Positions 36,240-48,542 of a DNA stretch of 64,000 nucleotides are shown piece after piece (the stretch's first letter is position 1; each line of letters opens with the position of its first letter). Below the pieces are notes generated by a model. The model did not search any database. It saw only the letters and a program-made list of their open reading frames with translations, and was not told the origin of the DNA. Both the position numbers and the translations under genes were made by a program. This stretch comes from Rhodamnia argentea. Its lineage: Eukaryota; Streptophyta; Magnoliopsida; Myrtales; Myrtaceae. The DNA lies in the NCBI RefSeq assembly GCF_020921035.1, contig NC_063150.1, positions 32,163,826 through 32,227,825 on the forward strand, written 5' to 3'.

Positions 36240-37991
36240 GGTGATACTTCATGTGTTTGTCTTATGAAGAACGAATGTTTTCAAAAATCGTTTTCTTCTA
36301 AAAACGATTACTCATGTCGCTTATAAAAACAAATGAACGAAAAATATTTTCATTATTCAAGAAAATATTCAAACATGAATTATGTTTGATAATAAAAAAT
36401 ATTTTTATTAACTAATTATTTCAAGCGATACAATCGATCGTTTCAGAAATATATTTTCAAAATCATATATTTTTGACAAAATAAACGAGTATTTCCTCGA
36501 CAGCTTGTCATTGCTCATGCAAACCTTAATTTTTGTCTTTCAAATCCTAACAATGGTAAAACTGTCGAAAATACTTAAAACAAAAAAAAAAACTCAAATT
36601 CTCCTACTATAAGCGGGCGTCGAGCGATTGGTTCTAGTTTACGTGATTTGAAAGTCGAATGTCAAACGCATAAGAGCAGGAAAATAGTAAAAAAAAGCTA
36701 TTTACCGTGATGAATTTCTAACGGCCCCCTTCACCAAGTTACCTTAATTATTACATAATCGAAATTACCTTTTTGACCCTTTCATAGAACTACAAAGGTC
36801 AGTAATGTAATTTCGAAAATCCTAAAACGACTCCTCCTCCTACAAGTCGCTCACTTTCGTTTTTTTTATCTTGCCATCTTTCGGTTCTAAACCCTAACTT
36901 CGCTATATCCCACCTCATCTCTATTTGAGACTCTTTCCCTCACTCATCACGCAGCCGCTCGGCCCCCCGACTCTCCTTCCCGGCGCGGCGGCTTTGTCGG
37001 TGGACGGCGACTGGGGCAAATCGACGACCTCGACCGACTGTAAGACAAGCGCCCGCTAGCTCGATCCTCTATGAGTTCGCCGCATGTATTTTCCGGAGTT
37101 TAATTTGTCTCTTTTTGATGACGAGTTTTGGTGTAGATTGACTTGGGTTCTTGGCGTTCGAGGAAGGGTTTGTCGTAGTAGATTTGGTGATTGTTGGATC
37201 TTAGGCGAGAGTTGAGAATCCTTTAGTTTCAGATTCGCGATACGCAGTTTTAGAACTCGGCAATCATCACTATAGCTGGTAAATCTTCGTCTTATGGTTG
37301 ATGGAGATGCATTCGTTCGCGTAAAACATCGCCTAGAAACAGCACTTTCGAATACTTTGGAGTTTCACCGGCTTATAGCACCAAAATAAGTTCTTAAACA
37401 AGTCAATTTTGCAATTCCATGCACATGTCGACTACCTGTTACCATTCGGTTTTACTCTGCTACGCTTGTTGTTGCTTTAGAGGGAAAGAAGTGATACAAT
37501 GATTGTGTTCTGGTTCAGATTTTGTGTTGGGTCATTCGTGCATGGATATTGTTAGTCGATGTTGCTGAACATATCACTATACTTTGGTACGTGCATTTAA
37601 GGTTCTAGTTGGTGGGCAGTTTTGTTTGTGGGATGGATATGGGAGTCTGAACTTTTGCTTGTGCTTTATTTAGTTGCGGCAGTGTACTGGTTATTGGTTG
37701 ATGGGCTGATGAAATTGCTTACTAGGGAATATGGAGTCTTAGGTGTTTGATTTTATGAAAAGGCAGGTTTTTCTTAAATTTCTTATCTCTATCTTCTATA
37801 TTTTTTCCTGGTTATTATGGTTTTTTTCTTGTTCCTTGCAAACCGAAAACAAGTTTATTGAATCAATTGTGTGTAATATGGGTGGTACCCAGCTTAAGCT
37901 GCTGCCAATTATGTGACTCCGTATGTTATGCTTGTGGCATCAACATTTTATGTTACCTCTTCTCTTAACAGGCTGAAAGAAGAGCTGGAAC
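36240..37991 (+). promoter_or_regulatory. eIF3a promoter, 5' UTR and leader intron
   Basis: A telo-box AAACCCTAA lies at 36889-36897, a motif enriched in plant translation-apparatus genes. The CT- and GC-rich sequence after it is a probable first exon ending at the donor CGACT|GTAAGA (intron from 37040). The intron ends at TCTCTTAACAG (37971), and 20 bases of 5' UTR precede the start codon at 37992. A leader intron of about 930 bases is therefore likely. Bases 36240-36500 are AT-rich filler. Confidence 0.65.
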
Positions 37992-40900
37992 ATGTCGACT
38001 TTTGTGAAACCGGAGAATGCGTTGAAACGAGCTGAAGGTAATTTTGAGTTTCCTCTCTGCCAAACATATGTCCTAGTTTGCTTGGAAAAACTTCATGAAT
38101 CTCATGCCTAGTATACTTTTTTTGCCCTTTGAAGCTCATTTGAGAGAATAGTTAGTTATCATATTCGTTACAGTCCTTTTATGCAACATGGCGTTTTGCT
38201 GACAAAGTTTGTTATTGTGTGGATGCAGAGCTGATAAATGTTGGGCAGAAGCAAGATGCTCTGCAAGCACTTCACGATCTTATTACCTCGAAGAGATCCC
38301 GAGCATGGCAAAAGACACTCGAGAGGATTATGTTCAAGTACATTGAGCTATGTGTCGATATGCGGAGGGGGAGGTTTGCCAAGGATGGCCTGATTCAGTA
38401 TCGCATCGTGTGTCAACAAGTGAATGTCACCTCTTTGGAGGAGGTGATCAAGCACTTCATGCATCTCTCAACAGAGAAAGCAGAGCAGGCGCGGAGCCAG
38501 GCACAAGCCTTGGAAGAAGCGTTGGATGTTGATGATCTTGAGGCAGATAAGAGACCAGAGGATTTAATGTTGAGTTATGTCAGTGGAGAGAAGGGAAAGG
38601 ATAGGTCTGACAGGGAGCTAGTTACCCCTTGGTTCAAGTTTCTATGGGAAACATATAGGACGGTGCTTGAAATATTGCGAAATAACTCAAAGTTGGAGGC
38701 TCTTTATGCGGTAATTTTTTTGGGGCACTTGTCAAAGCATGTTGTTAACTATGTGTATTCTTAGAAAGGCAGTTTGAAGTTGTCAATCCATGTAGCTCTC
38801 TCTAGCAATTTATGGTTGTGATAGATAGTGTTCTCTATTTACGCTGAAGTTCTAATACTGTAGGCCTCATTGACTTGTTTTAGAATTTTTAATTTGAATG
38901 TCCTCATAGTTGCATTTTATAGGACACCAGGTGGATGATGCATGAATATTGCCAGCTCATGTCTCTCCAGTCAGATTATGCATTAAAATGTAGACCATGA
39001 GACAACTTCTTGATGATCCTCATAGATGAATTTGGTTTTTTTCTTGTTTGTACATTGGTAATGTCAGCTATTATAGGAGCAGGATGATAAAAGAGAACTG
39101 TCTATGGTAATATAGAGGGGAATTTTGTGGCTGAATTCAAGTATGATGTACCTGCATTATCATGACAGTCAGCTTTCTAGCAGAATTCTGCATTTTATAA
39201 CGTGGATCTTGTGTCATGGACAGATGACTGCCCACCGAGCATTTCAATTTTGCAAGCAGTATAAACGTACAACAGAGTTTCGGAGATTGTGCGAGATAAT
39301 CCGAAATCATCTTGCAAATCTCAACAAGTACAGAGATCAAAGGGACCGACCTGATCTGTCAGCTCCAGAGAGCCTGCAACTTTACTTGGATACCAGATTT
39401 GAGCAATTAAAGATTGCCACTGAACTTGAACTGTGGCAGGTCTCTGTATAGTTTTGTCAACTTGGTATGGTTTCTGTTCTTTTTAGTAGTGCAATTGTTG
39501 TCCTCATAGAGTTTCATTCTTTCCTGCAGGAAGCTTTCCGCTCAGTTGAGGATATTCATGGATTGATGTGCATGGTTAAGAAAACACCCAAGGCATCCTT
39601 GATGGTTGTTTACTATGCAAAATTAACCGAAATCTTCTGGATTTCATCTAGCCATCTCTATCATGCTTATGCATGGTTGAAGCTTTTTAATCTTCAGAAA
39701 AGCTTTAACAAAAACCTAAGTCAGAAGGACTTGCAACTGATTGCATCATCGGTTGTCTTGGCTGCACTTTCTGTTGCCCCATATGAGCGTACTCGTCATG
39801 CATCGCATATGGAGCTTGAAAATGAGAAGGAACGCAATTTGAGGATGGCTGATCTTATTGGATTCAATGTTGATCCTAAACTTGAGAATAGAGAGATGGT
39901 AACTATACTGTAGTACCCCTCAATAGTGATTAATCTTTGTTTTGGGCTCTTTTAATATTCTTCTTGTTTTTTCAGCTTTCACGGTCATCTCTTCTGTCTG
40001 AACTGGTAAGACCGGTAGTATCTTTTCGTATCTACTTCTTAATAGTTTGAGTGGATATGCACTCTTGCTGTTATTTCACACCAAAATTCACAACTTTGCA
40101 CTCATGGGAGCCACAACTTTTTAATCCATATAAATCTAAGCGGTGCAGAAGTTCTCTTATCCCATGCTTCCATTATTCTGTCTAAGTCCCATTGCTTTTG
40201 GTGCCTTTATTTTACCGAACTGCAGGTTGCGAAGGGTGTGCTCAACTTTGCTACTCCTGAAGTGAAAGATCTTTACCATCTTTTGGAGCATGAGTTTTTT
40301 CCTCTGGATCTTGCAATGAAGGTGCAGCCCTTGTTAGTTAAAATTTCCAAACTCGGGGGTAAGCTTGCTTCAGCATCTTCTGTGCCAGAAGTGCAGTTGG
40401 CCCAATATGTTCCTGCCCTTGAAAGAATTGCCACCCTGAGGTTGCTTAAGCAGGTGCTTTAAAGTGCCCAAGATTATTTATTTACTCTCATCATGTGTAC
40501 TATAAACAAATATATTTATGTCACTCATGTGGAAAATGTAGAAGAATTCAATTTGTTCTTTCTTTCTTATTTCAGATGTCCCAGGTGTATCAAACTATGA
40601 AAATTGAGAAGCTATCGCATATGATTCCTTTTTTTGATTTCTTGGTTGTGGAGAAGATTTCAGTGGACGCGGTCAAGCATAGCTTTATTTCTTTGAAAGT
40701 TGATCATGCCAAAGGTGTCATTTTGTTTGGCAGTCAGGTTAGTTATTGCCTCCCTCCTTGTTCTGGTGCGATTATTTACATGGTCTGCCAGGATGTAGAC
40801 TTAGTTTTTCAGATAATGTCTGTCAGTCTGCATTTGGTATAGAAGAGTTTGATGTGGTGGAGGTTCTTATGTTGGAAAGCAAATCATGTTGCTTGGTAGT

Positions 40901-43877
40901 TCAGTTGACTTTTGTGTTGCCTACTAAAAAAAAGTAAAAAGTTCCAGTGTCATCTTATCTTGAAGTTGATTGTTTTAATGGGTCTGCCACCCATCCTGAT
41001 GTAGGAAAGTGGATCTTAAGGAACAATTTGGTAAATGTGGGAGACTCGTCTTGTTATGTGATATTAGCCAATCTTGAGACCTTTGTTGTGAGTTTTATGG
41101 TTTCCTTCTTAATGTCATGGCATATAGGTGGCTGTGAGGATGGATGAAAACCGTCAAGCCTCTAGAAAGTTCATTTTTCCTTTACTTTTCTAGAGGAGCT
41201 TGAGCCACCGATCTTCTGATAGGGAGGTTAACAAAACTAATTTGCATGTGCTATCTGTAGTTGTATTCTGAATTTCACGGAAGAGTGGCATAAAATATTT
41301 GTCAATGATAGTGCACGGCTTGTTCACCTTTGTGATTTTTGTAGTATAAGTTTATAGTAATCTTTGCGTCCCTTCTGATAGCACTGTTGTCAAATTTGTA
41401 CTTAATTTACCTGCATCATTCTTTATCTTTAAGTTTACTCGAGCTTTCGGATCATTTGAACTGTAAGTGGTGTACAGTTGTATTTTGCTTGTGGCTGTGG
41501 TGATGGAATGTGTTAGCCTACATCTATATTTGAGACATTTGTCTTGTTGATTGTGGGGTTGCTACCTTACTATTCTTGCATCATTTCTTTCAGGGTCTTG
41601 AATCAGATGCCTTGCAAAATCACTTGGCATTGCTTGCTGAGAACTTGAATAAAGCAATGGCTATGATACATGCTCCTGTCAAGAAAGGGTCAAAGTTAGG
41701 TGAAATGTTGCCAGGTTTAGCGGAGACTATAGACAAGGAACACAAGAGACTTCTCGCTCGTAAATCAATTATTGAGAAACGTAAAGAAGAACATGAACGG
41801 CAGTTGCTGGAAATGGTAACCTGCTTATTCTGGGACTTGATTCTGTTGCTTCAATGCCTGAATGCTTGCATACTCTACTCCATTGCTGTGATTCATTCTC
41901 TTTTGATTTTCTTTTTTCTCAAGGAACGTGAGGAGGAGTCAAGGAGGCTAAAGCTGCAGAAGATAACTGAGGAGGCAGAGCAGAAGAGGCTCGCATCTGA
42001 GTTTGAGCAGAGAAAGAACCAAAGGATCCTCAAGGAAATAGAAGAAAGGGAACTTGAAGAAGCGCAGGCCTTGCTTCAGGAAGCTGAAAAACGCAGTAAA
42101 AAGAAGGGAAAGAAACCGATTCTGGAAGGAGTACGTTCAAGATGCCTTTCATGTCTTGTTTCTATGAGTGGGGAAATATCTTCTGATGCTTTTCGTGCAA
42201 TTTTTCAGGAAAAAGTGACGAAAGAAACGTTGATGGAGCTTGCGAGGAGTGAGCAACTTAGGGAGAGGCAGGAAATGGAGAAGAAATTACAAAAACTAGC
42301 AAAGACAATGGATTACTTAGAAAGAGCAAAGAGAGAGGAGGCAGCTCCATTGATTGAAGCTGCATTTCAGCAGCGGTTGATTGAAGAGAAGGACCTTCAT
42401 GAACACGAGCAGCAGGTTTGTTTTTGACTTGTGCAAAAGCTAACTTTACATGTACACAAGGTGGTATTATGTTAACAGAGAAATGCACACTGTGAACTTT
42501 ACATGTACATAAGGTGGTATTATGTTAACAGAGAAATGGACACTGTGAGGCTTCTTCTGATTAAGTAGGTTGGCCTAGTATGGAATATAAGAATTTGACA
42601 TAATATAGTAGCATCCATTCTGAAACTGTTAGCCAGAAGCGACGAAGGGGGGGCTGGGGAAGGCGGACGACTACAGATGGGTTCTGTGGTCTGATTATCG
42701 TTTTTTTATGGTAATTTTCAGCAAGAAATTGAGCTAAGCAGGCAGCGGCATGATGGGGATCTCAGAGAGAAGAATAGGCTTGCCCGTATGGTGGACAACC
42801 AGGTCAGAACCCCTCTTTGATTTTGGAGCTGTATGTGAAGTGTTTGTGTGGGGTATTCTTTTTTCTTCTTTATTGTGAGCATTATGAAGGCAGTGTTAGG
42901 TTTTAGTTATTTATGGAAGGATTGACATTTAGCGAACCTTCTCTTGTGTTAGCTTTGACCTGTTTTTTGTTTATGGTGGGTTTTGTTGATCTGTAACTTT
43001 ATCGGATTGATCTTGATGCTTGCGCAATCCCTTATTTAGGTGATATTCCAAGAAAGAGTCATGAGCCGCCGTCAGGCAGAATTTGACCGGCTAAGGGCTC
43101 AGAGTGAGGAGCAAGTAAGGCTGGAACTCCAGGCCCGGAAACAGCAGAGAGAAGCAAAGAGGAAGAAGCTTTTCTTTTTGAGAGAAGAGGAGAAACAGCG
43201 TCAAAGGTTACTTGAAGAGGAAGAAGCTCGCAGGCGTGAAGGTACTTTAATCTAAATAATTAATGTCTCTGAGTCCCATTCCCCCTTCTCTCTTCCCAAA
43301 GCTCCTCTAGTGGAGAGTTATAGTATAGTGCTTAGGGAGGCAACATTTGTGGCCTTGTTCACAATGGATCTTTGAATTTTCATTACTATTACATGTTAGA
43401 TTTATGGATTCGTTATGATTGTGCTGTTGACATCCTCATGACTGAGCATCTAAACTTGCAGAGGCCGAGAGGCACCGCAGAGAGGAAGCTGAAAGAAAAG
43501 CTAAATTGGATGAGATTGTTGAGAAACAGAGGCAAAGAGAGAGGGAACTGGAAGAGAAAGAAAAGCAATGGAAAGAAACTATCTTGGGCCCCTCCAGGCC
43601 AATGGAGCCTCCCCCTGCTTCTATTCCTGTTGAGCCTGTTGCGGCTGCCGCCACCGCCCCTGCTGCTGCCGCTGCTGCGAACCCTGGAAGGTATGTGCCC
43701 AAGTTCCTCAGAGGGAGGACTGAAGGCTCTGGAGCCGCACCTCCACCAGAACCCGAGCGCTGGGGTAGTAGAGGTAGACAGGACGACCGCTACTCCCAGC
43801 CTAGTGACAGATGGCGCAATGATGACCGTAGGTCCACCTGGTCGTCATCCAGGCCATCGCGCGGTGGAGAACGCTGA
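37992..43877 (+). CDS. TIF3A1: Eukaryotic translation initiation factor 3 subunit A
   Basis: eIF3a is the large scaffold subunit of the eIF3 complex on the 40S ribosome. Thirteen exons join in frame: 37992-38037, 38229-38710, 39224-39439, 39530-39898, 39976-40005, 40226-40453, 40576-40737, 41594-41815, 41924-42130, 42209-42415, 42722-42802, 43040-43241 and 43462-43877, giving 955 residues, slightly shorter than the Arabidopsis protein (about 987). The N terminus [18 protein letters not shown] is the family start. The N-terminal half is helical with a PCI domain (about residues 320-500). From about residue 590 a long Glu/Arg/Lys coiled coil (spectrin-like) runs through exons 8-13. The tail has an Ala/Pro-rich block, then [10 protein letters not shown] and an Arg/Ser/Asp-rich end. 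Exon 5 is a 30-nt micro-exon ([10 protein letters not shown]). Confidence 0.96.
42442..42547 (+). repeat. Tandem duplication of 53 bp in eIF3a intron 10
   Basis: AACTTTACATGTACACAAGG starts at 42442, and AACTTTACATGTACATAAGG at 42495. Both copies continue to CACTGTG with about two differences, so the duplication is recent. It lies wholly within the intron at 42416-42721, so the protein is unaffected. Confidence 0.9.
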
Positions 43878-45631
43878 AAGTAGCAGTTGCTGTTCAATCC
43901 AGTTCTCTCGTACCGTTCATCTTCTCAGGAGTGAAGCTTTCAACCCCCCATGTGGCTGGCTAGGAGATGGTTTTGCCATAATTTTGAGCAATGATTGTTA
44001 AGTTATTGTTTCTCCTGTTTACTATATTAGTAAAAATAATTTTGTCTTCTATTTAGAACGCGGCCTGTTGCTCGTACATTCATCCGCTAGGGCATTGGTG
44101 CCAATGAATTTAACTTGTGGATATTTTTCATGTGTGAGTTTTGTGTTAAGAAGACTTTTTGGCGGAATGTTGAAGATCTATTCTGTTCCCTCACATGTGC
44201 GCCTTCTTTATCCTGATTATCTTTTACATTATGCATATCCGTGGGTCGCGGCGGAGGTTTTCTTGGCTGAGAAGTTAGCTCGTGAGTTGCCTGATGAGTC
44301 GGCAACCCCGGTAGCGGAATCACAACATTTTTATTTAGCGAGCATCCAGCCCTTAGGGCGACAAACTTTGCTTTAGAGATCCTTCATGACAATAATCGGT
44401 CACATTTCTGGATTCTTATCTTAAAGGCTTAAATGTTTCTCCGAGAAGTTAGTTGTATCGACGCTATATAAAGTAGTGGACAATGTTAAGCATCGGAACG
44501 AGGCTCAGCCTATGCGACCGACCATGGCGGTTCTAATGTCTACACAAGAAAATCAACGAGGGAGATTATTGCATAATTCTCAAGCTTCAATTGCAACCTA
44601 GCTACATACTTGCATCCTTTCAAAGTACTGAGGGCCATGATTTTGCTCACATTGAAACAACATGCCTATCCTGTTAGATGAATGATTTGGGTTTAATCTT
44701 GCATACAATAATTCCATATTTGAGCATTCTATACTGATTTTAGCTTTTTCTTTTTTTCTTTTTTGGTGTAAAGACTGATTTTAGCCTACGTTTGTCTTGT
44801 TTCATAAAATCAACCCGGCATAGAAACTCACATTCGATTTGATCAACAAAATGAAGGAGAAAAAAAAAAAAGAGTGACCGTCTGGGTGGCTGACTAAACA
44901 GTGCTTTAAAATTCCAAAATTACCTTTTGCTTTTAGCATTTAAATATTTTCCCTTTATTTGCTATTAAGCATTTTCAATACTTAAAAATGTTGATACATT
45001 CAAAGGCATGCAACATCCTTTTGAATAAGGAAAAACGACATAAATTATCTCTAAACTTTTGCCCAACGTGCAATATCGTTCTTGAACTTTTAATTTGTGT
45101 AATGTAGAAGGCCCCGAACTGCAGCCCAATGTGCGTTGTCGTCCCTGAACTTTTCGTTTATTTAATTAGGCCCTTCAACTTTTGTTAAGTGTTAAAGCAA
45201 GTCCCTAAACTATAGGAAAATACCCGATGTCTTCTTTTCGTTAATTTAAGTTAAGAGATAATACTGAACATACTTATATAGTTCGAAGACTAAATTGAAC
45301 ATGTACTAAAAGTTCAGAAACCGCATTGAATAAATTGAAATTTCATGGATGACATTATACGTTAGGCTAAAGTTCAGGGATGAAATTGAACAAATAAAAA
45401 ATTTGAGGGATGATATTGCATGTCGAGTCAAAATTTAAGATCCAATAGCATAATTTTGACCTTCCGGTGGATATGGGCCAGCTCCGCACACTGATTGGCG
45501 GGTCATATATCCGAACCCATGTTGAACGGGCTGCTCCGATTCAACCGGCCATTTCTTAAACCCTGCTTGAACCCTTCTATCTGCTTCTCTACTCTTCGCT
45601 GGTGAAGAGCCTCTGCTCGGGAAAGTGCGAA
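43878..45631. other. eIF3a 3' UTR and mtSSB promoter region
   Basis: Bases up to about 44060 are probable eIF3a 3' UTR. The 102-residue frame at 44068-44376 shows no family feature and I treat it as chance. A family-2 inverted-repeat element fills 45027-45460. A TGGGCC motif (site II type, 45474-45479) lies between the element and the start codon of the mtSSB gene. Site II boxes are common in plant genes for mitochondrial and replication proteins. No other gene is supported. Confidence 0.55.
45027..45460. repeat. Inverted-repeat (MITE-like) element, family 2, in the mtSSB promoter
   Basis: The left half holds ATTATCTCTAAACTTTTG, then CAATATCGTTCTTGAACTTT and similar units. The right half holds the complements (GTTCAGGGATGAAATTGAAC, AATTTGAGGGATGATATTGCA). 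The whole can form one hairpin of over 400 bases. Its right end is about 170 bases before the mtSSB start codon, leaving little room for a core promoter outside it. Confidence 0.6.
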
Positions 45632-48183
45632 ATGAATTCACTCGCTGCGAGATTCGCCAAGATTCTCAGAGTCTCCACGTCTCAAGGTTTGGTTTTTTTT
45701 ATGTGATTAAGTAACAAGACCTCCATTGATTGTTCCTTTTCTCGAGTAATTTGATGTCTTGATACATGCGAATGTGAGTTTGAGGTTTGCGGGTGAGATT
45801 TCGGGAATATTAACTGAAATGTTGTTGTTCGACAGTTGGATCATAGCACTTCGTGTGTTTTTGTTTTCGGTTCTGGTTTTGGTTTTTGTGTGTTTTCAGT
45901 GACAGAGGAAATCAGTCGATGCGGTTGATTATTTAGAGTAGCTGTGAGCTGTAGAAAATGATGGGTTTCTTCTCAGCGGTGTTCCGTGGAGCATCTTATG
46001 TGCGGGAGAGCTTACGGTCAATGTAGCTTCGTTCATGCATTGCCGTGTGAAATATTGATAATTATGGCTTGCGTGGAGTAGTAAGCCGACGGGCGTCAAT
46101 TTTCTCAGTGTTTGCAGAGTTGGGTGTGCACAGAGCGTCGAGGTGGTGGTACTCGACCGGGGTTTTGGATAGTGAGAAGGATGAGGAGAAGAAGGACGAT
46201 GATCTGGAGATTGAGGATGATGACATTCTAGTTGAAAAGAATGAGTTACAGCCGCATGGCGTGGATCCAAGAAGAGGTTGGGGTTTTCGCGGGGTGCATA
46301 AGGTAAGTAAATGTCTCTTCCGTGAGGAAATATATGAACAGAGCAATATTTGTAATATGATTGAGCAGGGAAGCCATAAATTCTGCATTGGCTTACATTT
46401 GCATATGGAACTTATTGAAGTGTTCTAGCCGGAGTTTTATATTGTTCAACAGTCATAGTTGGTTCTCTGAGGAGGTAAATTTCTCAGTAACAGTTAGATT
46501 TATATCATTGAACCTTTATGATTTATGTTCTATTGTACACCTCAAGAAGTCAAACCATAATATGTGGTCGACAACTGTGTTTTGATGTTCCCCAAAGATG
46601 TTATTCAGATGTCTGGTTTACAATGACTGCTGGAGGCTTGATGAGTCTTACGGGATGTGACTTAATTTTAAGTTGGTGGGGTACATTGCAGGCAATTATA
46701 TGTGGAAAAGTAGGGCAAGCCCCCATCCAGAAGATTTTGAGGAATGGTCGTAATGTAACTATATTTACAGTCGGAACAGGGGGCATGTTTGACCAAAGGA
46801 CTGTAGGAGAGAGAGACTTGCCAAAACCTGTTCAGTGGCATCGGATTGCTGTGCATAATGGATCTCTTGGAGCCTATGCAGTACAACAACTTGCTAAAAA
46901 GTATGTCCACATCTGCTGAAACACACACACACCCCCCTCTCTCTCGCCTCCTCTCTCTCTCTCTGTCTCTCTCTGTCTCTCTGACATTAAAGTACATTTC
47001 ATGTAGCTCGGCAGTTTATGTTGAGGGTGACATCGAGACTAGGTTATACAATGACAGTATCAATGGCGAAGTTAAGAGTATTCCAGAGATATGTGTCCGG
47101 TTTGATGGTATGCTATCTCCTGCGATCTCCTATCTTGCTGGAACTTGTGCTTTGCACCATGGTTTAGTAGGTATTTTTAGTGAGTGCATTGGGAGATTTA
47201 TATAATGGTAGAAGATGATTTGAGTGAGTAGCTGTTAATTGTACCGCAGAGTTAGGATCACCTTGAAATTCTGCATTATTCTTCCACCATGTGGATGCTT
47301 ACAATGGACGACTACTTTGATTCTATATGCCATAATTCGCTTTATAGTTGCAGTTGTGGAAGATCTTAAATCATTTTCATGGTGCATGTAGATGGCATCT
47401 CATAAATGTGCCTGGAATGAATGTTTTGGGTTAGATGAGGACTGTGGAAGTCCCTGTTTCTAGTTCGTTATAGCAGTATTTGCATATCTATTTGGATAGC
47501 ATCAAACCATGTCTAGGATGCAATATTTATCCGGAAATTCTAACTAGCAGCTCAGAATGGTAAAACCGGTAATAGTCTGTTCGGCATGTCTCTTAATTTT
47601 AAAATTAGCTGACACCATAAGTTTCCAAAATAATCATATATTAACAACAAATCCCAGTCATGATATATATTTTTATTGAAATGTAAGATTGAACAGTTCA
47701 AACATCAGTTTTAGGCGAAGGCTGATCACTCATGATATTTCTTTTTATTGAAATTTAATTGAACAACTCGAACATTTATTTTAGGCGGAGGCTGATCTGA
47801 TCTTATATCTCAGTTCATCTCATTTCTCCAGTACCACTCATTTCTCAACCTGAAAAAGATGTTCATGCATAGGTTTCATTGTTGTTGTATTTAAATCTGT
47901 TTATGCATTGCTCGCAATGATGTAAAGTGGACAAGATTCTGTTATTACAGTCAGCATCAAAGCAACATTCTTTATGTTGGTGCTACTGCATGATTGTAAG
48001 TTGTGAATTTCTGTGGTTGAGATTTCACAGATGATGCGTGGCTTTTTATTTTGCTGCTTATGTCTTTTCCAAACTTCTGTAGGTAAGATTCGCCTGATAA
48101 AAGCAGGAGAAAGTACCAGCAAAATTTCTTTGGACGATTTTAGTGAGTTCTTTTCAAATCGTGGTTTTGATGACCGTACTTGA
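45632..48183 (+). CDS. Mitochondrial single-stranded DNA-binding protein
   Basis: An OB-fold protein that coats single-stranded DNA during mitochondrial replication and recombination, like bacterial SSB and Arabidopsis At4g11060. Exons 45632-45686, 46118-46302, 46692-46900, 47007-47107 and 48083-48183 join in frame to 216 residues. The N terminus (MNSLAARFAKILRVSTSQ) is basic, without acids, as in mitochondrial transit peptides. An acidic linker (DDDLEIEDDD) and a conserved block ELQPHGVDPRRGWGFRGVHK precede the OB fold (AIICGKVGQAP, VTIFTVGTGGMFDQR, PVQWHRIAVHN, VYVEGDIETR). The last residues are uncertain. Reading through to the TGA at 48181 gives a tail unlike the family ending; splicing at TTTTA|GTGAGT (donor after 48140) to a downstream exon, with a stop near 48264 or beyond, is possible. 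Confidence 0.9.
46920..46983 (+). repeat. CA/CT microsatellite filling most of mtSSB intron 3
   Basis: ACACACAC then CT- and GTCTCT-rich repeats occupy about 64 of the 106 bases of the intron at 46901-47006. The tract lies directly before the acceptor, where it could act as a long polypyrimidine tract. Length variation here would alter intron size close to the splice site. Confidence 0.85.
47657..47799 (+). repeat. Imperfect tandem duplication of about 72 bp in mtSSB intron 4
   Basis: TCATGATATATATTTTTATT begins at 47658, and TCATGATATTTCTTTTTATT at 47730. Each copy ends with TTTTAGGCG(A/G)AGGCTGATC. The copies are clearly diverged, so this is older than the duplication in eIF3a. Confidence 0.8.
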
Positions 48184-48501
48184 TTTTGTATTCTATTTCC
48201 TTTTGTTATTAAATTTGAATCTGGGTGCAAGGAGAGAAGAACCTTCCTCCAATTTCGCAGTTGTAGGTTGCTTTTTGTTTCTTTCTTAATATTTCCTTCA
48301 TTTTATTGCAAAAGAATAATTACTAATATGCCATCACTGTGCTATTTTTCCTGGCAGGGGAATTATTTTGACACAATTGGCGCTGCTGTCAAAACCTCAT
48401 TCTCTGAGACACAAGGCAGCCGAATCTTTATGACCCTTGTAAGAAGGATGTCTTGCTGTTAACTGGCTGGATAAATTATTCACTGTTTTAATGTTCTATC
48501 A

Positions 48502-48542
<41 letters not shown>

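Noticed and set aside
44068-44376. 102-residue frame after eIF3a
   Set aside because: It starts in the likely 3' UTR of eIF3a and has no recognisable motif or neighbouring exon.
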